From an uncultured Granulicatella sp. (lineage in GTDB: Bacteria > Bacillota > Bacilli > Lactobacillales > Aerococcaceae): a stretch of 31,351 bases of DNA. Both the position numbers and the translations under genes were made by a program. Positions 30,732 through 31,351 of this stretch are shown piece by piece; positions within the stretch are counted from its first letter, which is position 1, and every line of letters starts with the position of its first letter. The notes beneath the pieces were generated by a model. It had not been told where the DNA came from and made no database searches. It saw only the letters and a list, made by a program, of their open reading frames with translations. Location of the stretch: positions 1 through 31,351 of the forward strand of contig CAKPVL010000018.1 of assembly GCA_934193545.1 (NCBI GenBank), written 5' to 3'.

Positions 30732-30998
30732 GTGTTAGAAAAACAACGCGCAGAAATTGATGCCATCGACCGAGAGATTGTAGCGCTCTTTGAACGCCGC
30801 ATGCAAGTCGTTGTCGATGTCGCTCGTATTAAAAAAGAAAATGGCATCGCGATTTTAGATGCGAGTCGCGAGAAAGAAGTGATTGCCAAGGTGCAGTCAT
30901 ACTTGAAAGATGCCGCTTTAAAAGAAGAGTTGGCAGAAGCGTACGAGACTTTGATGAAAGTTTCAAAGGACTATCAACAAAAGCAAATAGAAGCATAA
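30732..30998 (+). CDS. AroQ-type chorismate mutase (monofunctional)
   Basis: The 88-residue all-helical enzyme matches the AroQ pattern: RAEIDAIDREIVALFERRMQ with the active-site Arg, VARIKKENG with Lys, and ILDASREKEVIAKV with the Arg-Glu pair. It converts chorismate to prephenate for Phe and Tyr synthesis. The start is GTG at 30732, seven bases after AGGAGG. It lies 17 bases after the permease gene and is probably co-transcribed. No prephenate dehydratase or dehydrogenase domain is fused. Element copy 5 begins 13 bases after the stop codon. Confidence 0.9.
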   Translation: MLEKQRAEIDAIDREIVALFERRMQVVVDVARIKKENGIAILDASREKEVIAKVQSYLKDAALKEELAEAYETLMKVSKDYQQKQIEA

Positions 30999-31011
30999 AA
31001 TAGTTGAGAAT

Positions 31012-31203
31012 AGCGGATTACTTCGAATTCTCACGGATGTCTTCATATTAGCTGTTACGGGGCACCGGTTCGAGCCTAATGTCTCTCACCTATAAAGCCT
31101 CAAAGAGGGAGTTAGAAATTTATTTCTTACTCCCTCTTTTTCGCATTTATTGCTTTGTCCCGTGACTGCTAATATAGAATCCGTGAATTCTTCGTAATCC
31201 GCT
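31012..31203 (+). repeat. Structured 3'-UTR element, copy 5 (complete)
   Basis: Arms 31012-31064 and 31151-31203 pair over about 50 nt with small gaps (blocks AGCGGATTAC, GAATTC, CACGGAT, ATATTAGC, ACGGG). Inside are ACCGG, hairpin 1 (GGTTCGAG 31067-31074, loop CCTAATGT, CTCTCACC 31083-31090) and AAGCCTCAAA at 31095-31104. Hairpin 2 at 31105-31136 (GAGGGAGT base, AGAAA/TTTCT top) leads to TTCGCAT. Same strand as the chorismate mutase gene, 13 bases after its stop. Confidence 0.82.
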
Positions 31204-31283
31204 CTAACAGTTTTATACTTTACTATATTTATGTCTCTTGAAGAGCCCAAAATCTTGTCATCCTTCTTTTATAGAGGGAAGAG

Positions 31284-31292
31284 TGATAAAAT
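31284..31292 (+). promoter_or_regulatory. Possible extended -10 promoter for the last gene
   Basis: TGATAAAAT with hexamer TAAAAT at 31287-31292; no -35 at the right distance. Confidence 0.35.
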
Positions 31293-31326
31293 AAGAGAGA
31301 AGATTCGAAGGGAGAGGAGGAGCCTG

Positions 31327-31351
31327 ATGTTAGAGCATCTAGCTTTTAAAG
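31327..31351 (+). CDS. Start of an unidentified gene (truncated by the window)
   Basis: ATG at 31327 lies six bases after AGGAGG (31315-31320). Eight codons are visible, MLEHLAFK. RecN proteins begin in a similar way, but eight residues are not enough to name it. Confidence 0.5.

Overview
The window is low-to-moderate GC Firmicutes DNA. It carries an LPXTG surface protein, T-box leaders on two aminoacyl-tRNA synthetase genes, a PcsB-like CHAP protein and FMN-riboswitch-controlled ribU. Promoters are strong -35/-10 or extended -10 types, and Shine-Dalgarno sites are of the AGGAGG kind. This points to Lactobacillales, perhaps a Carnobacteriaceae or Granulicatella-like lineage; the genus is a guess. 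Nearly all genes are intact, and no phage, insertion sequence, CRISPR array, rRNA or tRNA gene was found.

Layout. 1-444: C-terminus of an LPXTG wall protein with eight 33-bp repeats. 578-3777: operon of a metallophosphatase, a CPBP protease, a NarL/DesK-type histidine kinase and a response regulator. 3953-7257: a 32-aa membrane peptide, an ABC ATPase and two ABC-2 permeases; the order kinase, regulator, ATPase, permease, permease matches lnrJKLMN-type antibiotic-resistance loci. 7864-9018: YebC-family protein (minus strand) and a small thioredoxin. 9158-12939: two half-size ABC exporters and a hexapeptide acetyltransferase. 12989-14104: COG0523 metal GTPase with a His-rich stretch (minus strand). 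14246-16662: RlmA-type rRNA methyltransferase and an unusual multidomain protein. 16837-16931: candidate small RNA. 17006-18885: queG, trmL and a 51-aa membrane protein. 18925-22462: argS and tyrS, each behind a T-box. 23140-24072: LacC-like sugar-phosphate kinase (minus strand). 24449-25753: CHAP-domain wall protein. 25892-28103: four tandem paralogous lipoproteins. 28244-29089: FMN riboswitch and ribU. 29242-30998: SLC13-type permease and chorismate mutase. 31327 onward: start of an unidentified gene.

The most interesting signal is a family of five structured non-coding elements (7258-7459, 7560-7685, 22463-22645, 22951-23130 on the minus strand, 31012-31203). Each intact copy has two long complementary arms of about 50 nt. 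Between the arms lie a hairpin with a variable stem and a conserved AGCC-N3/4-GTCT loop, a conserved AGCYTCAAA stretch, a second hairpin with a variable base and an A/T-rich GAAA..TTTC top, and a TTCRCAT linker. Stem sequences differ between copies but usually remain complementary, while loops and linkers are conserved. Four of the five directly follow the stop codon of the gene upstream and share its orientation. The family therefore looks like a 3'-UTR structured RNA; I do not recognise it as a known class.

Regulation visible in the sequence includes Arg and Tyr T-box attenuators, an FMN riboswitch, a candidate WalR box before the CHAP gene, a candidate cre site on the lacC-like promoter, a possible regulator site before the ABC operon, and a duplicated TTGACA-17-TATGAT promoter before three of the four lipoproteins.
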